Assembly: GCF_902499135.1 (NCBI RefSeq)
Contig: NZ_CABVPR010000029.1
Location: 1 to 64,000 of the forward strand
Source: Burkholderia dolosa
GTDB taxonomy: Bacteria; Pseudomonadota; Gammaproteobacteria; Burkholderiales; Burkholderiaceae
DNA length: 64,000 bases
Direction: 5' to 3'
Part shown: positions 54,344 to 63,921 of the stretch, piece by piece
How positions within the stretch are numbered: position 1 is the stretch's first letter
Layout of the letters: each line of letters starts with the position of its first letter
Notes under the pieces: generated by a model
Told to the model about the DNA's origin: nothing
The model's database searches: none
Seen by the model: the letters and a program-made list of their open reading frames with translations, nothing else
Made by a program: the position numbers and the translations under genes

Positions 54344-56016
54344 TCAATCGAGCGACACGCCGTCGAAGCGATGTCCGCCGAGCGGCGAAAACACGAGTCC
54401 ATGCACGCGCTTCGACGCAGGCAGCGATACGATCGACGTCGCGATCGGCGTGAACGGAACCTGATCCTTGAATACGACCTGCGCCTGTTCGTACAGCGCC
54501 GTGCGTTTCTCGACATCCGAGATCGAGCGTGCCGCATCGACGAGCCGCTCGAAATCGCGATTGCACCACTTCGCGACGTTGCTGCCGTGCACCGCATCGC
54601 AGCCGAGCAGCGTGCCGAGCCAGTTGTCCGGGTCGCCGTTGTCGCCCGACCAGCCGTACAGGATCGCGTCGTGCTGCCCTTCGCGCTTCGCTCGGCGATT
54701 GTATTCACCCCACTCGAAACTGACGATCTTCGCGCGCACGCCGATCTTCGCCCAGTCGTGCTGAATCAGTTGCGCCATCAGTTGTGCGTTCGGGTTGTAC
54801 GGCCGCTGCACGGGCATCGCCCACAGCGTCAGATCGAAGCCGTTCGGGAAGCCTGCCCGTGCGAGCAGCGCGCTTGCGGCAGCCGGATCGCGCGGCGCGT
54901 CCTTCAGCCAGCCGCGTTGTACGACCATTGAGTGGGCGGCATCGGATTCGTCGCGATCGTCGCGTCGCCGTTGAACACGGTCTTCACGATCGCTGCCTTG
55001 TCGATCGCGATGTCAAGTGCACGCCGCACATCGACGCGATCGAGCGGCGGATGCCGGGTGTTGTACGCGACGAAGCCGACGTTGAAGCCGACGCCGGACA
55101 GCAGCGTCAGCTTCGGGTCGCGCCGCACGGTGTCGAGATCGGCCGGACGCGGGAACACCGACACCTGGCATTCGCCGGCGACGAGTTTCTGCAGGCGTGC
55201 TGCCGGATCCGGTGTGATCGAAAATAGGAGATGGGCGAGTTTGATGTCATCGGGTTTCCAGTAGTCCACGTTCGCGTCGTAGCGAATCACCGCATCCTTC
55301 TGATACGTTCGCAGCACGAACGGGCCCGTACCGACCGGCAGCAGGTCGAGGTCGGCTTCGCGATGGCGGGTTGCGAGCTGGCCCGCATATTCGGCGGACA
55401 GGATCGACGCGAACGCCATCGCGAGATTGCGCACGAACACGACGTCCGGCAGTTTCAGCACGAAGCGCACCGTGTAGTCGTCGACCTTTTCGATCCGCTC
55501 GATGTTGCGATCGAACCCAAGATCGCTGAAATACGGGAAGCTGACCGGGTAAGCCTTGCGGAACGGATCGTCGGGATCGAGCATCCGGCGGAACGTGAAC
55601 AAAACGTCGTCGGCCTCGAACGTGCGCGTCGGCTTGAACCACGCGGTCGTGTGGAACTTCACGCCGCGCCGCAGATGGAACGTGTACACGCGCTGATCGG
55701 CCGACACGTCCCAGCCGGTCGCGAGCCCGGGCTCGCGCTCGAGCGTGCCGCGCCTGAACTGCACGAGTTCGTTGTACAGCGCGTGCGTGCTCGCGTCGAA
55801 ATCGGTGCTGGTCGTATGCTGGCCCGGGTCGAAACCGGCCGGGCTGCCTTCGGTGCAGAGCACGAGCGTCTTGCCGGCCGGTGTGGCCGCTGCAGCGAGC
55901 GCATGCGACACACCGCCCGTCAGCAACAGCGCCGCCGCGATGCAGCGAAGCACTGCAGCGGGATACTGCCCACGGCGCGCACGATGCGCAGCCGACGAAA
56001 CGAAAGGGATTTTCAT
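54344..56016 (-). pseudogene. DppA-like peptide/solute-binding protein gene, frameshifted
   Basis: Two frames join to one family 5 binding protein. The first (54904-56016) has a signal peptide and blocks LVLCTEGSPAGFDPGQHTTS, GVKFHTTAWFKPTRTFEADDV, VGTGPFVLRTYQKD; it stops after PPTQWSYNAAG. The second frame (54344-54928) continues at LKDAPRDPAAASALLARAGFPNG to the normal C-terminus. A one-base change near 54910-54925 (within the GCGGCTGG run) breaks the gene. Recent, since the rest is undamaged, or a sequencing error. No permease genes adjoin it. Confidence 0.85.
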
Positions 56017-56310
56017 GATGGGCGAAGCGAAGAACGGTCATGCGAACGGCCTCCGATCTTCGCGCACCTGCCGGCGATCGCTTACCAATTGATTCCGCGT
56101 TGCTTATCGCCGGACGTGCATCGCGCCGCCGATGCATCGGAACGTCCGACGGAACGTCGCGAACGCCGACACGGACGCCGGCACGCCGATGTGCGAACCG
56201 CCGCCGTTCGCGCGTTCTTGCATCCGCTGCAAGTTCCGCCGAACTGGCGCATCGTATCGGTTTGCCACCGCCGGCGCGCCTGCCGACGCGCCGCCGCACC
56301 ATGGAGGACC

Positions 56311-56721
56311 ATGATGTCGATCAGTCCCGATACGCCGTCTCGCCCCGTGAAGTCGCCGGGCCCCGATCATCCGATCGCGATCGAGCCGCATCCGGCGCGC
56401 GTCGTCGTGAAGGTCGCAGGCAAGATCGTTGCCGATACGCGGCGCGCACTCGCGCTGCGCGAGGCCGACTATCCGGCCGTGCTGTACATCCCGCGCGAAG
56501 ACGCCGACATGACGCTGCTGCAACGCACCGATCACGCGACGTATTGCCCGTACAAGGGCGACTGCGCGTACTACTCGATCCCGGCGGGCGGCGAGCGCGC
56601 GATCAACGCGGTGTGGACCTACGAACATCCGTATCCGGCCGTCGAAGCGATTCAGGGCCACCTCGCGTTCTATCCCGGCCGCGTCGACTCGATCGACGAA
56701 AGTGCGATCGGCGCCGATTGA
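56311..56721 (+). CDS. DUF427-family protein
   Basis: 136 residues from the double ATG after GGAGGACC. IAIEPHPARVVVKVAGKIVADTRRALALRE, YIPREDADMTLL and YCPYKGDCAYYSI are the DUF427 blocks; the CPYKGxxxY core is its most conserved part. Small, cytoplasmic, beta-rich. Function unknown. Confidence 0.93.
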   Translation: MMSISPDTPSRPVKSPGPDHPIAIEPHPARVVVKVAGKIVADTRRALALREADYPAVLYIPREDADMTLLQRTDHATYCPYKGDCAYYSIPAGGERAINAVWTYEHPYPAVEAIQGHLAFYPGRVDSIDESAIGAD

Positions 56722-56966
56722 CGGCGCCGCCGCGGTTCCGGCCTGCAGCATCGCCGGCACGCGCGAGCTGCGGGCCGCGCGCGCATCCGGCCTGCCGATG
56801 ATTTGCATATGCGCATTCGTTGGTTGGCCGCCGGCGCGCGCCGACGTATCGTCCTGAATCCGGCGCGGGCCGGCCCGCTGCGCTCATCGTCTGCAAGCGG
56901 CCGCACGCTGCGCCGGCCGCGCCGCCTTGCGCGCGCGAACCGTTGAACCGCACGCAGGACGCTTCG

Positions 56967-57959
56967 ATGAATAACCGCACACATCACCCGCTCGCTCGAA
57001 CGACATCGCCGAACGCACGCCGCCGCTGGCTGCATCGCGCGGCCGCCGGACTCGCCGGCCTTGCGCTCGGGCCGCTCGCCGGCCTGTCCGCGCAAGCGCA
57101 ACGCAACGGCGCACAGCTGCGCATCGGTTTTCAGAAATACGGCAACTTCGTGGTGCTCAAGGCGCGCGGCACGCTCGAGAAGCGGCTCGCGAGCCAGGGC
57201 GTCGCAGTGCAATGGCTCGAATTTCCGGCCGGTCCGCAATTGCTCGAAGGGCTGAACGCCGGCGCGATCGACGTCGGCACGGTCGGCGAGACGCCGCCGA
57301 TCTTCGCGCAGGCCGCCGGCGTCGACTTCGTCTATATCGGCAGCGAGCCGCCCGCGCCGCGCGGCGAAGCGATCGTCGTGCTGCCGGACTCGCCGATCCG
57401 CAACGTCGCGCAGCTGCGCGGCAAGAAAGTCGCGTTCAACAAGGGCTCGAACGTTCACTATCTGCTCGTGAAGGCGCTCGAGCACGCCGGTCTCACGTAC
57501 ACCGACATCCAGCCGATCTACCTGACGCCTGCCGACGCGCGCGCGGCGTTCGTGCAGCGCAGCGTCGACGCATGGGTGATCTGGGATCCGTATCTGGCCG
57601 CCGCGGAGCGGCAGCTCGGCGCACGTGTCGTCGCGAACGGCGAAGGATTGGTGCGCAACACGCAGTATTACCTCGCCGCACGCAAGTACGCGGCCGCGCA
57701 GCCGCAGGTGCTGCGTGCGCTGCTCGACGAAGTCGATGCCGTCGATCGCTGGGGACGCGACCACATTCCTGAAGTGGCCGCGCAGCTGTCGCCGCTCGTC
57801 GGTCTCGATGCGCCGACGCTCGAAATCGCGCTCAGGCGCACCGGCTACGGCGTGCAGCCGATCACCGACGCGACGCTCGCGTACCAGCAAGGGATCGCCG
57901 ACGCGTTCAGCGCGCTGAAGCTGATTCCGGGCAAGGTCACGGTCGCGAATGCCCGCTGA
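56967..57959 (+). CDS. Aliphatic sulfonate-binding protein (SsuA-like), orphan
   Basis: 330 residues from the ATG at 56967. Signal peptide with RRRWLHRAAAGLAGLALG, cleaved near AQA. Classic SsuA blocks: LRIGFQKYGNFVVLKARGTLEKRL, GLNAGAIDVGTVGETPPIFAQAAG, KGSNVHYLLVKALEHAGL and WVIWDPYLAAAE. Would deliver alkanesulfonates to an ABC permease during sulfur limitation, but no ssuB/ssuC is nearby. Confidence 0.93.
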   Translation: MNNRTHHPLARTTSPNARRRWLHRAAAGLAGLALGPLAGLSAQAQRNGAQLRIGFQKYGNFVVLKARGTLEKRLASQGVAVQWLEFPAGPQLLEGLNAGAIDVGTVGETPPIFAQAAGVDFVYIGSEPPAPRGEAIVVLPDSPIRNVAQLRGKKVAFNKGSNVHYLLVKALEHAGLTYTDIQPIYLTPADARAAFVQRSVDAWVIWDPYLAAAERQLGARVVANGEGLVRNTQYYLAARKYAAAQPQVLRALLDEVDAVDRWGRDHIPEVAAQLSPLVGLDAPTLEIALRRTGYGVQPITDATLAYQQGIADAFSALKLIPGKVTVANAR

Positions 57960-57985
57960 CGAACGTCGACGCGCTGCGCGCCGTT

Positions 57986-58573
57986 TTAGCCGGACGACGA
58001 CGTCGTCGCACCGATCCGTCGCCATTCGTCGTAGTCGGTGACGAGCCCCGCTTCGTCGATCGCGATATCGGCCGCATACGTGCCGCTTTCGTAGCGGTAT
58101 AGGCGCTCGGCCGTGCGCGTATACCGCTGCTCGCCGCGCACGATGTCGAAGTCCGGAAAACGAAGCCACGCGGTGCGGATATCGGCCGATTCGCCGACGG
58201 CCAGCGCGAGGCGCCGGATCGGCAGCGTATTGGTCGACGGGCTGAAGCCGAGATCGACGTCGGTCGCGCCGTCGAGCGCCGGCGCCGCGACGCCGTCGAT
58301 CGTCCAGCGCCCCGCATCGCAGCCGATGTCGAACTGCCGCCGCGCCGCACCGAGCCAGCGCGTGATGCGCGCGGAACGTGTGAGCCAGTCGGCGCCGCAC
58401 GCGATCGCATAGTCGATCCGGAACGGCGTGCCGTCGATCGCGCCCGACACCGAACCCGACAGATCGACGCCCGCACGCGACTCCACCAGCCTGCACCATT
58501 CGGCCGCCTGCCACGTCTGCACGATCTGCCATGCCGCGCATCGGGTGCGCGCCGCTTCGTCCTGTCGCGTCAT
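57986..58573 (-). CDS. Putative glycolipid-binding family protein (DUF1089 type)
   Basis: 195 residues, start after GGAGACGAC. Blocks SGAIDGTPFRIDYAIACGADW, RWTIDGVAAPALDGATDVDLGFSPSTNTLPIRRL and YRYESGTYAADIAIDEAGLVTDY identify the family, which has a lipocalin-like twofold beta-roll. Role unknown. Convergent with the sulfonate-binding gene. Confidence 0.88.
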   Translation of the reverse strand: MTRQDEAARTRCAAWQIVQTWQAAEWCRLVESRAGVDLSGSVSGAIDGTPFRIDYAIACGADWLTRSARITRWLGAARRQFDIGCDAGRWTIDGVAAPALDGATDVDLGFSPSTNTLPIRRLALAVGESADIRTAWLRFPDFDIVRGEQRYTRTAERLYRYESGTYAADIAIDEAGLVTDYDEWRRIGATTSSSG

Positions 58574-58607
58574 GTCGTCTCCTGACGGCAATGCATGCGC
58601 GCCGCGC

Positions 58608-59765
58608 TCACCACGCCTGCCGATAAATATGCAGTGCGTCGGCCTCCGTCACTTCGCGCGGATTGTTCACGAGCAAGCGCGTCTGCAGCATCGCGTCCGA
58701 TGCCATCCTCGGCAGATCGCCGTCGCCGATCCCGACTTCGCGCAGCGTACGCGGAATGCCCGTCGCGACGATCAGCCGGTCGATCTCGTCGATCAGTGCG
58801 TGCGTCTTCGCTTCGTCGCTGCCCGTCGCCGACGGCGCGACGATCGCCGCGAGCTCCGCATACAGCGGCGCGGCCGCTTCCGCGTTGAAGCGCAGCACGT
58901 GCGGCAGCACGAGCGCGTTGGACAACCCGTGCGGCACGTGAAAAATGCCGCCGACCGGATACGCGAGCGCATGAACGGCCGCGACCGGCGCATTCGCGAA
59001 CGCCTGCCCCGCGAACATCGCGCCGACCAGCATCGCTTCGCGCGCATGCCGGTTGCGCCCGTCGTCGCACGCGGCCAACAGGTTGCGCGACAGCAGCGTC
59101 AGCGCGCGCACGGCCAGCATGTCGGACACCGGATTCTTCAGCCGCGCGGACGTGTACGCCTCGATCGCGTGCACCATCGCGTCGATGCCGGTCGCGGCGG
59201 TCGCCGCGCGCGGCAGCCCGAGCGTCAGCTCGGCGTCGAGAATCGCGACGTCCGCGAACAGGTGCGGCGACACGACGCCCATCTTGCGCCCTTCGCCGAC
59301 CGTGACGATCGACACGGCCGTCACCTCCGACCCGGTGCCGGCCGTCGTCGGCATCTGCACGAGCGGCAGCCGCGCAGTCGCGACCTTGTCGACGCCGTAC
59401 ATGTCGGCCAGCGCCTGCCGCCCCGGCGCGAGCACGGCGATCAGCTTCGCGACGTCCATCGACGAGCCGCCGCCGAGGCCGAGCACGATTTCCGCGTCGG
59501 CGGCGACCGCGCGTGCAGTCGCGTCGAGCACCACATGCTCGGGCGGATCGGCGATCACGTCGTCGATCACGGTCGCCTGCCAGCCGTGCGCGGCGAGGCT
59601 GTCGAGCGCCGGTGCGAGCACGCCGCTGCGATGCAGGAACGCATCGGTGACGACGCACACCCGCACGAGCGCGGGGAAGCGTTCGCGCAGCAGCGCGCCG
59701 AGACGGCGCGCGGCGCCGAATTCGACGATCAGCGTCGGAACGGTACGGAATTGAAACGGATTCAT
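58608..59765 (-). CDS. Iron-containing alcohol dehydrogenase (group III)
   Basis: 385 residues. NAD block GLGGGSSMDVAKLIA, then MPTTAGTGSEVTAVSIVT, and metal ligands in ATGIDAMVHAIEAYT and VHALAYPVGGIFHVPHGLSNAL (D, H, H, H) are complete. Oxidises or reduces alcohols and aldehydes in the cytoplasm. Followed upstream by an SDR gene on the same strand 249 bp away; no clear operon. Substrate unknown. Confidence 0.95.
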   Translation of the reverse strand: MNPFQFRTVPTLIVEFGAARRLGALLRERFPALVRVCVVTDAFLHRSGVLAPALDSLAAHGWQATVIDDVIADPPEHVVLDATARAVAADAEIVLGLGGGSSMDVAKLIAVLAPGRQALADMYGVDKVATARLPLVQMPTTAGTGSEVTAVSIVTVGEGRKMGVVSPHLFADVAILDAELTLGLPRAATAATGIDAMVHAIEAYTSARLKNPVSDMLAVRALTLLSRNLLAACDDGRNRHAREAMLVGAMFAGQAFANAPVAAVHALAYPVGGIFHVPHGLSNALVLPHVLRFNAEAAAPLYAELAAIVAPSATGSDEAKTHALIDEIDRLIVATGIPRTLREVGIGDGDLPRMASDAMLQTRLLVNNPREVTEADALHIYRQAW

Positions 59766-60014
59766 CGGGTGCCTCCCGGTGGGGCCGCCGTGCCGGTGTC
59801 CGGCTGCACGATGCAGCGCGTCACGCCGCGACGGTCGAACAACGGGATGATCGCCCGGACGGCGATCCGCTGGAAATGCGGCGTTTCCCGATGCGTGCCG
59901 GAATCGCTGCCGAGGCGGCCGCGCGCCTGGGCAGCGCGATGCGGTACGAATACCGGATGGCAACGCGCCGCGCGCCGCCGTGCACGCCGGCGTCGCATAC
60001 CGATGCGCACGCAA

Positions 60015-60731
60015 CTACCACGCGACGGTGCGCCCCTGGTAATCGAGGTACTCCAGCCCCGCGCGCTGCTGCTTGTCGATCAGCACGTTCACGAGGCTCG
60101 GCACGCTCTCGTCGATCGTCAGCGGCGCGTCCGGCCCGCCGAGCTCGGTGCGCACCCAGCCGGGCGCCATCAGCACCATCGCACGCGGCGTGCCCGCCTG
60201 CCGCGCGGCGAAGCTGCGCATGAACTGGTTCAGCGCGGCCTTGCTGCCCCGGTATACCTCGCGCATTCCGGTCACGTTGTTCGCGACGCTGCCCTGCCCC
60301 GACGACATCACGCCGATCAGGCCGTCCGCGCGCACGTAGCGCTGCAGCGCCTCGACCACGCGCATCGGCGCGAGCGCGTTCGTGATCATCACCCGCACGA
60401 ACTCGTCGGTCGTCACTTCGCCGATCGTCTCTTTCTCGTCATTCGTCGTGCCTGCATTCACGAACAGCATGTCGAACACGCGGCCCGCGAGCCGTTCGCG
60501 CAGTGCGGCGATTTGCGCCGGCTCGCAGATGTCGAGCGTTTCGATTTCGAGGCTGCCGGCGAACCGCTCCGCCAGTGCGTGCAGCCGGGTCCGCCCCGAT
60601 CCTGCACGGACCGTGCCGACCACGTGCCAGCCCTTCTTCAGGAATTCCTCCGCCATCGCGAGCCCGAGGCCGCGCGACGCGGCGACGAGCAGCAGCGTGC
60701 GCGGGTTCCGGTTCGATTCAGTCGATTGCAT
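60015..60731 (-). CDS. Short-chain dehydrogenase/reductase
   Basis: 238 residues from MQSTESNRNPRTLLLVAAS. The nucleotide motif is altered from TGxxxGxG to AASRGLGLA, the NAG block is NAGTTND, and the catalytic serine and Tyr-x-x-x-Lys lie in GVMSSGQGS and VYRGSKAALN. Divergent from a LysR gene (133 bp), the probable regulator. Substrate unknown. Confidence 0.92.
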   Translation of the reverse strand: MQSTESNRNPRTLLLVAASRGLGLAMAEEFLKKGWHVVGTVRAGSGRTRLHALAERFAGSLEIETLDICEPAQIAALRERLAGRVFDMLFVNAGTTNDEKETIGEVTTDEFVRVMITNALAPMRVVEALQRYVRADGLIGVMSSGQGSVANNVTGMREVYRGSKAALNQFMRSFAARQAGTPRAMVLMAPGWVRTELGGPDAPLTIDESVPSLVNVLIDKQQRAGLEYLDYQGRTVAW

Positions 60732-60768
60732 GGTTTCCACCTTCGCCGATGTCCGCAATCGAGTCACT

Positions 60769-60821
60769 ATAGTTGCGCGGCATCCGATGCACCAGACGCA
60801 CCGGACTCAAACAATAGTTGC
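60769..60821. promoter_or_regulatory. Repeated sites in the SDR/LysR divergent promoter
   Basis: ATAGTTGC occurs at 60769-60776 and again at 60814-60821, 45 bp apart; the first is part of ACTATAGT, a perfect palindrome. A separate dyad GCATC-C-GATGC is at 60780-60790. This fits two LysR tetramer contact sites. Confidence 0.45.
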
Positions 60822-60864
60822 ATCGGACGCCATGCCGGCGCGCCCGATACCGTATGCTTGCCGC

Positions 60865-61842
60865 ATGGAAGACATCGACCTGAATCTCGTCACTGCGCTC
60901 GACGTGCTGCTGACCGAAGGCAGCGTGACCGGCGCCGCACGCCGGCTCGGCCTCAGCACGTCCGCGATGAGCCGCACGCTCGCGCGATTGCGCGCCGCCA
61001 CCGGCGATCCGTTGCTGGTCCGTGCCGGCCGCGCGCTCGTGCCGACACCGCACGCCGCCGCGTTGCGCGATCGCGTGCACGCGATCGCCGCCGATGCCCG
61101 CGCGGTGCTGCGCCCGGCAGCCGACGTCGACGTCGCGACGCTCGCGTCGACGTTCACGATCCGTGCGGCCGAGTCGTTCATGGACATGCTGGCCGGCCCG
61201 GTGGTCGCCGCGCTCGCCGAACTCGCGCCGCGCGTGCGGCTGCGCTTCGTCGCGAAGCTTGCCCGCGATCCGGGTCCGTTGCGCGACGGCGCGGTCGATC
61301 TGGAAATCGGCAAGCGCGGCGACGACGCGCCCGAGCTGCACACGCGCGTGCTGTTTTACGACCGGCACGTCGCGGTAGCACGAGCCGATCATCCGCTGTT
61401 CGCATCGGCCCGCATCACGCGTGCGCGCTACGCCGCGTGCCGCCATGTAATCGCGACGCCGCTCGGCGATTTCGACGGACCGACCGACGATGTCCTCGGC
61501 AAGCTCGATCCGGACGCGACCGTCAGCGTCGTCGTGCCGAGCTATCCCGACGCGATGCGCGTCGCGGCCGGCACCGACCTGATTGCGCTCGTGCCGCGCT
61601 CGAGCCTCGGCAACGCGTTCTCGTCCGGGCTCGCCGACACCTTGAGGCTGCGCAGCTTCGACGTGCCGGTGCACATGCCCGATATCGAAATCTCGGCGCT
61701 GTGGCATCCGCGCATGCATGGCGACCCCGTGCATCGCCGGTTGCGCGACGCGGTGATCGACGTATGCCGGCGCGCGTATCCGGACGCGCAAGCGCCGCCG
61801 CGCGCCGCAACGCGCAGCATGAAGCGGCGCGAGAGCAGCTGA
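60865..61842 (+). CDS. LysR-family transcriptional regulator
   Basis: 325 residues from MEDIDLNLVTALDVLLTEGS. HTH about 20-40 (VTGAARRLGLSTSAMSRTLARL), effector domain to about 300. Of the type that opens DLNLL and often controls an adjacent oxidoreductase. Divergent from the SDR gene. Confidence 0.92.
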   Translation: MEDIDLNLVTALDVLLTEGSVTGAARRLGLSTSAMSRTLARLRAATGDPLLVRAGRALVPTPHAAALRDRVHAIAADARAVLRPAADVDVATLASTFTIRAAESFMDMLAGPVVAALAELAPRVRLRFVAKLARDPGPLRDGAVDLEIGKRGDDAPELHTRVLFYDRHVAVARADHPLFASARITRARYAACRHVIATPLGDFDGPTDDVLGKLDPDATVSVVVPSYPDAMRVAAGTDLIALVPRSSLGNAFSSGLADTLRLRSFDVPVHMPDIEISALWHPRMHGDPVHRRLRDAVIDVCRRAYPDAQAPPRAATRSMKRRESS

Positions 61843-61958
61843 CGCCGAGCCGCGGCGCCGGCGCGCTTCGCCGAACCCGACGCCGGCATCGCGCGCGCGG
61901 CGCCGGCGGGCCCTTCGGCTAAAATGCCGCACTTTCCACCCTGTCCGGCCCGCTCGCC

Positions 61959-63344
61959 ATGCAACCCGCCTCTTCCGCCCGCTCCGCCGCCAGTGCCGAC
62001 GATGCCGACTCGGCCCGCGACCTCGTCTACGGCCCGAACGACCGCCCTGCGCCGATGGTCGCGTTCGTCGCCGCGCTCCAGCACCTGCTCGCGATCATCG
62101 TGCCGATCGTCACGCCCGGCCTGCTGATCTGCCAAGCGCTCGGCGTATCGAGCCGCGATACCACGCTGATCGTGTCGATGTCGCTGGTGATTTCCGGCAT
62201 CGCGACGTTCGTGCAGTGCAGGCGGTTCGGTCCGCTCGGCGCGGGCTTGCTGATCGTGCAGGGCACGAGCTTCAACTTCGTCGGCCCGCTGATCGCCGGC
62301 GGCAGCGTGATGGTCAAGCAAGGCACGCCGGTCGAGACCGTGATGGCCGCGATCTTCGGTGTCGTGATCGCCGGCTCGTTCGTCGAGATGAGCGTGTCGC
62401 GCATCCTGCCGTTCGTGAAGCGGCTGATCACGCCGCTCGTCACCGGCATCGTCGTGCTGCTGATCGGCCTCACGCTGATCAAGGTCGGCCTCGTCAGCAT
62501 GGGCGGCGGCTACGGCGCGATAGCGAACGGGACGTTCGCGAGCGCCGAGAACCTGACGCTGTCCGGGCTCGTGCTCGGCACGATCGTGCTGCTCAACCGC
62601 GTGCCGGTCGTCTGGGTGCGCAGCACCGCGCTCGTGATCGCGCTCGCGATCGGCTATCTCGCGGCCGCGCTGCTTGGCCGCCTCGATTTCACCGGCGTGC
62701 ATCAGGCCGCACTGTTCCAGGTGCCGACGCCGCTGCACTTCGGCATCGGCTTCTCGTGGTCGCTGTTCGTGCCGATGCTGATCATCTATCTGGTCACGTC
62801 GCTCGAAGCGATCGGCGACGTCACCGCGACCAGCAAGATCTCGAAGGAGCCGGTCGAAGGACCGGTGTGGATGCAACGAATCAAGGGCGGCGTGCTCGTG
62901 AACGGCGCGAACTCGCTGCTCGCCGGCGTGTTCAACACGTTTCCGAGCTCGGTGTTCGCGCAGAACAACGGCGTGATCCAGATCACCGGCGTCGCGAGCC
63001 GCCATGTCGGCATCTGGATCGCGGCGATGCTCGTCGTGCTCGGCCTGTTCCCGACGGTGGCCGGCGTGCTGCAGGCCGTGCCCGAGCCGGTGCTCGGCGG
63101 CGCGGCGATGGTGATGTTCGGCGCGGTCGCCGCATCGGGCATCAACATTCTCGCGGGCATCCACCTCGACCGTCGTGCGCTGCTGATCATCGCGGTGTCG
63201 CTGGCGCTCGGCCTCGGCGTGTCGCAGGTGCCGGACATTCTGAACAGCCTGCCGCATGCGCTGAAGAACGTGCTGGAATCGGGCGTCGCGACCGGCGGCA
63301 TCAGCGCGCTCGTGATGAACTGGTTCCTGCCGGAGAAGAAGTAA
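61959..63344 (+). CDS. NCS2-family nucleobase (xanthine/uric acid/uracil) permease
   Basis: 461 residues, about 12-14 membrane segments. Family core: FVAALQHLLAIIVPIVTPGLLI, VQGTSFNFVGPLIAG (half-helix substrate region), SLEAIGDVTATSKIS (the E-x-x-GD block), and VFNTFPSSVFAQNNGVIQITGVASR. The NTFP-x-x-FAQNNG form points to the xanthine/uric acid branch rather than the uracil branch. Proton-driven import. Stands alone. Confidence 0.92.
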   Translation: MQPASSARSAASADDADSARDLVYGPNDRPAPMVAFVAALQHLLAIIVPIVTPGLLICQALGVSSRDTTLIVSMSLVISGIATFVQCRRFGPLGAGLLIVQGTSFNFVGPLIAGGSVMVKQGTPVETVMAAIFGVVIAGSFVEMSVSRILPFVKRLITPLVTGIVVLLIGLTLIKVGLVSMGGGYGAIANGTFASAENLTLSGLVLGTIVLLNRVPVVWVRSTALVIALAIGYLAAALLGRLDFTGVHQAALFQVPTPLHFGIGFSWSLFVPMLIIYLVTSLEAIGDVTATSKISKEPVEGPVWMQRIKGGVLVNGANSLLAGVFNTFPSSVFAQNNGVIQITGVASRHVGIWIAAMLVVLGLFPTVAGVLQAVPEPVLGGAAMVMFGAVAASGINILAGIHLDRRALLIIAVSLALGLGVSQVPDILNSLPHALKNVLESGVATGGISALVMNWFLPEKK

Positions 63345-63519
63345 CGCGGAGACGTGGCGACGCGGTCGCGTGGTCCGGAGCGCGACGTCGCGCGCAGGCC
63401 GCCACGTCGCTTCATCCGGAACGCGGCAGGTATCGAACTTGCGCGCGTTGTCCGCGAAAACCGGCTTGGCCCACGCTGCGACGCTGGTTAGAATCCTTCA
63501 ACACCCTGCGCGTTCATTC

Positions 63520-63921
63520 ATGAGTTCTCCGGAAACGAGCGTCGTACCGACCAAGGAACGGGCCACCGTCGTCTGCTACCGCGACGAACAGGTGCTGCTC
63601 GTCGCTCGCGCGTCGTCGCGATGGGCGTTGCCGGGCGGCACGATCAAGCGCGGGGAAACGCCGCTCGAAGCCGCGCATCGCGAGTTGCACGAAGAAACCG
63701 GCATCGCGGGCCTGCAACTCGTCTATTCGATGCAGTTCACCGGGCTCGCGAAAATCCATCACGTGTTCTTTGCGGAGGTCGGCGCGGGCGAGACGCCGCA
63801 GGCGAGCAACGAGATCGAGCGATGCAAGTGGTTTCGCGTCGACGTCGTCGACAAGCTCCGAGCGAGCATCCCGACGAAGCGCATCGTCGAACTCGTCTAC
63901 CGGCACGAAATCCGCCCGTAA
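63520..63921 (+). CDS. Nudix hydrolase
   Basis: 133 residues from MSSPETSVVPTKERATVV. The Nudix box G-x5-E-x7-R-E-L-x-E-E-x-G is complete in GTIKRGETPLEAAHRELHEETGI. Hydrolyses nucleoside diphosphates linked to another group, substrate unknown. Start chosen because family N-terminal strand begins at about 15. Confidence 0.92.
   Translation: MSSPETSVVPTKERATVVCYRDEQVLLVARASSRWALPGGTIKRGETPLEAAHRELHEETGIAGLQLVYSMQFTGLAKIHHVFFAEVGAGETPQASNEIERCKWFRVDVVDKLRASIPTKRIVELVYRHEIRP

Noticed and set aside
58428-61922. Open frame of 1164 codons on the plus strand
   Set aside because: It is antisense to the glycolipid-binding, alcohol dehydrogenase and SDR genes and gives an Arg/His-rich sequence without motifs; long shadow frames are expected at this GC content.
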